Shown here: positions 62,521 to 64,000 of the stretch, one piece after another
Position numbering within the stretch: the first letter of the stretch is position 1
How the letters are laid out: each line of letters begins with the position of its first letter
Assembly (NCBI RefSeq): GCF_006385135.1
Contig: NZ_CP041025.1
Location: 2,139,501-2,203,500, forward strand
DNA length: 64,000 nucleotides
DNA from: Paremcibacter congregatus
GTDB taxonomy: Bacteria; Pseudomonadota; Alphaproteobacteria; Sphingomonadales; Emcibacteraceae
Direction: 5' to 3'
Position numbers and translations under genes: made by a program
The notes under the pieces: model-generated
What the model saw: the letters and a program-made list of their open reading frames with translations, nothing else
The model's database searches: none
What the model was told of the DNA's origin: nothing

Positions 62521-63906
62521 TTAATTTTTTGATTTTTGTAATTTACGATAAAAAGCACTTCTACTCAACCCTAATGATTTTGCAGCTTCTGATGCCTCAC
62601 CTGCAAAATAAGTCAATCTCTTACCGATAATATCCTCTTCAATTTCACTAATTGTCCTGAGATCAGTCTTCACATCAGAAAAGGTATCTGTTTGCCCCCC
62701 ATCAATTAATGTGATGAAATTTAATCCAAGATCTTGGACTTGGATGCTCGATTTTTGACATAAAATTTGCGCTCTTTCCATTACATGATTTAGCTCTCTT
62801 ACGTTGCCCGGCCATGGGTAGGATTTAAGCGCTGATTCAGCGGAACTATCAATAGATAAGGTGGGTTTAGAATATTTTTGGGCGACTTTTTTTAAAAATG
62901 AATTGGCTAATGGAATGATATCTTGGCTTCGGTGCCGCAAGGGCGGTATTTCAATTTCAATAGTATTAATGCGATATAATAAATCTTTACGAAACTTTCC
63001 CTCCTTAACGGCCGCGTTTAAATCTGAGTTGGTTGCTGTTATCAATCTAATATTAACGGTTTGGGTCTTACTTGAGCCGACCTTTTCAAACTGACTGTCT
63101 TCTAAGACGCGCAAGAGCTTTCCTTGCTGTGAATAGGGTGTATTGGCGATTTCATCAAGAAGTAACGTACCTTCATCCGCTAATTCAAAACGGCCAATTC
63201 TGGTCGATTTAGCATCGGTAAAAGAACCTTTCACATGTCCAAACATTTCGCTTTCAAAGAGCGATTCTGTGACTGCCCCCATATTGACAGATATTAGCTG
63301 CGCATTCCTTCTGCTTGACAAGTCATGGAGGTAGCGCGCAAACATGCTTTTCCCCGTCCCATTTTCGCCAGTGAATAAAACGCTCACATCACTATGTGCC
63401 ACTTGCTTTAAGGTTTCTAACACTGGTCTGATAGCTTCCGACCTGGCAATAATATCACCATTTGAACTCACTTCTTCTCGCAACAATTGATTTTGCCGGA
63501 ATAATTTTTGAGACTGTTTCTGACTATTTGCTAATTGAGTTTGGTTTTTGATAATGGCAAGAAGTCTATCATTTTCCCATGGTTTTTGGATGAAATCATT
63601 AGCACCATTTTTCATGATACTGACTGCCACTTCGATCGTGCCCCAACCCGTCATTACGACGATAGGAACCAATTCATCCATTTCCCGAATAGAGCTGATT
63701 AATTTTAATCCTTCATTGCCTGAAGTTGTATCCAGAGAATAATTTAAATCCATTAAAATTAATTCGAAATCCTCCCTCCGAAGAGCCTGCAAAGCTTGTT
63801 CAGGAGAATTAACAATTACAGGTGTATAGCCTTCTGATTTAAGCAACATGCTTAAAGCAGAGAGTACATCTGTATCATCATCAGCGATAAGAATATTTTG
63901 GTTCAT
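62521..63906 (-). CDS. NtrC-family response regulator with variant sigma54 loop
   Basis: The 461-residue regulator has a receiver (Asp in LILMDLNYSLD, with a Lys in FIQKPWE), an AAA+ domain with Walker A TGENGTGKSMFA, Walker B GTLLLDEIANT and the sigma54-contact loop as GSFTDA instead of GAFTGA, then a Fis-type helix-turn-helix ending EAAKSLGLSRSAFYRKL. The loop variant is known in some activator lineages, so it may still work with sigma54. Adjacent downstream is its NtrY-like kinase. Target promoters are unknown. Confidence 0.92.
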   Translation of the reverse strand: MNQNILIADDDTDVLSALSMLLKSEGYTPVIVNSPEQALQALRREDFELILMDLNYSLDTTSGNEGLKLISSIREMDELVPIVVMTGWGTIEVAVSIMKNGANDFIQKPWENDRLLAIIKNQTQLANSQKQSQKLFRQNQLLREEVSSNGDIIARSEAIRPVLETLKQVAHSDVSVLFTGENGTGKSMFARYLHDLSSRRNAQLISVNMGAVTESLFESEMFGHVKGSFTDAKSTRIGRFELADEGTLLLDEIANTPYSQQGKLLRVLEDSQFEKVGSSKTQTVNIRLITATNSDLNAAVKEGKFRKDLLYRINTIEIEIPPLRHRSQDIIPLANSFLKKVAQKYSKPTLSIDSSAESALKSYPWPGNVRELNHVMERAQILCQKSSIQVQDLGLNFITLIDGGQTDTFSDVKTDLRTISEIEEDIIGKRLTYFAGEASEAAKSLGLSRSAFYRKLQKSKN

Positions 63907-64000
63907 TGTTTGACCATACCCATAAGAAGAAGAAACTTCAAATCAAGAAGCAAAGATGATATTTTGCCAAATTCATCATTTTATCATTTTCCAAACATCT

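Noticed and set aside
37357-64000. Second copy of the tRNA-Asn 3' end as the other attachment site
   Set aside because: Reading by eye found no repeat of the T-arm/acceptor sequence; it may lie beyond the window or be too degraded.
1-64000. CRISPR arrays, rRNA genes, plasmid origins
   Set aside because: No regularly spaced repeats, rRNA signatures or iteron clusters were seen.

Overview
The window looks like chromosomal DNA of an alphaproteobacterium. The evidence is lptF-lptG, recG divergent from sdhE-mfd, two DUF2336 proteins (a family largely confined to Alphaproteobacteria), a chemotaxis receptor and tRNA genes with encoded CCA. Individual proteins suggest a marine or soil lineage of the Kordiimonadales/Sneathiellales/Rhodospirillales type, but the sequence alone does not fix the genus.

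Layout. Positions 1-13.6 kb are housekeeping: a partial diacylglycerol-kinase-like gene, LptFG, a GNAT protein, a DUF502 protein, RecG, SdhE, Mfd, a solitary flagellar-rod-like protein, a DUF2336 protein and NAD kinase. Positions 13.6-16.5 kb hold a DUF2336/PAS-histidine-kinase pair. Positions 16.6-23.6 kb form one unidirectional block (minus strand): a LuxR-type response regulator, a hybrid histidine kinase, a small membrane protein, two related proteins of no family I recognise, a DyP-type peroxidase broken by a one-base frameshift, and an atypical cytochrome P450. This is the best candidate for an undescribed system. Positions 24.2-36.6 kb return to housekeeping and stress genes: tRNA-Leu, CinA-like, SfsA, methionine aminopeptidase, RadC, PhzF-like, AidB-like, PurB, a solute-binding protein, and a chemotaxis receptor with an adjacent periplasmic protein.

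At 37.3 kb a serine recombinase reads into the 3' half of tRNA-Asn. From there to the right edge the DNA is accessory: base composition is visibly more AT-rich, and there are two toxin-antitoxin pairs (Xre/RES and ParD-like/zeta), small plasmid-type genes behind a duplicated leader of about 190 bp, gene fragments (GFA, histidine kinase, TfoX, transposase-like), and an RND efflux operon divergent from its own OmpR/EnvZ-type pair. Next come a carboxylate/CoA catabolic operon (carboxymuconolactone-decarboxylase-like protein, double CoA-transferase, HxlR regulator, SDR, acyl-CoA ligase), an ECF41 sigma factor with its AhpD-like partner and a matching promoter, and an NtrY/NtrX-like pair. I found no second tRNA-Asn-derived attachment site, so the right end of the island is not located.

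How they work together. The left part serves envelope biogenesis, DNA repair and signalling. The 16.6-23.6 kb block reads as a signal-responsive haem-enzyme pathway. The right part adds efflux, CoA-dependent catabolism and redox-type regulation, with addiction modules typical of a mobile island.
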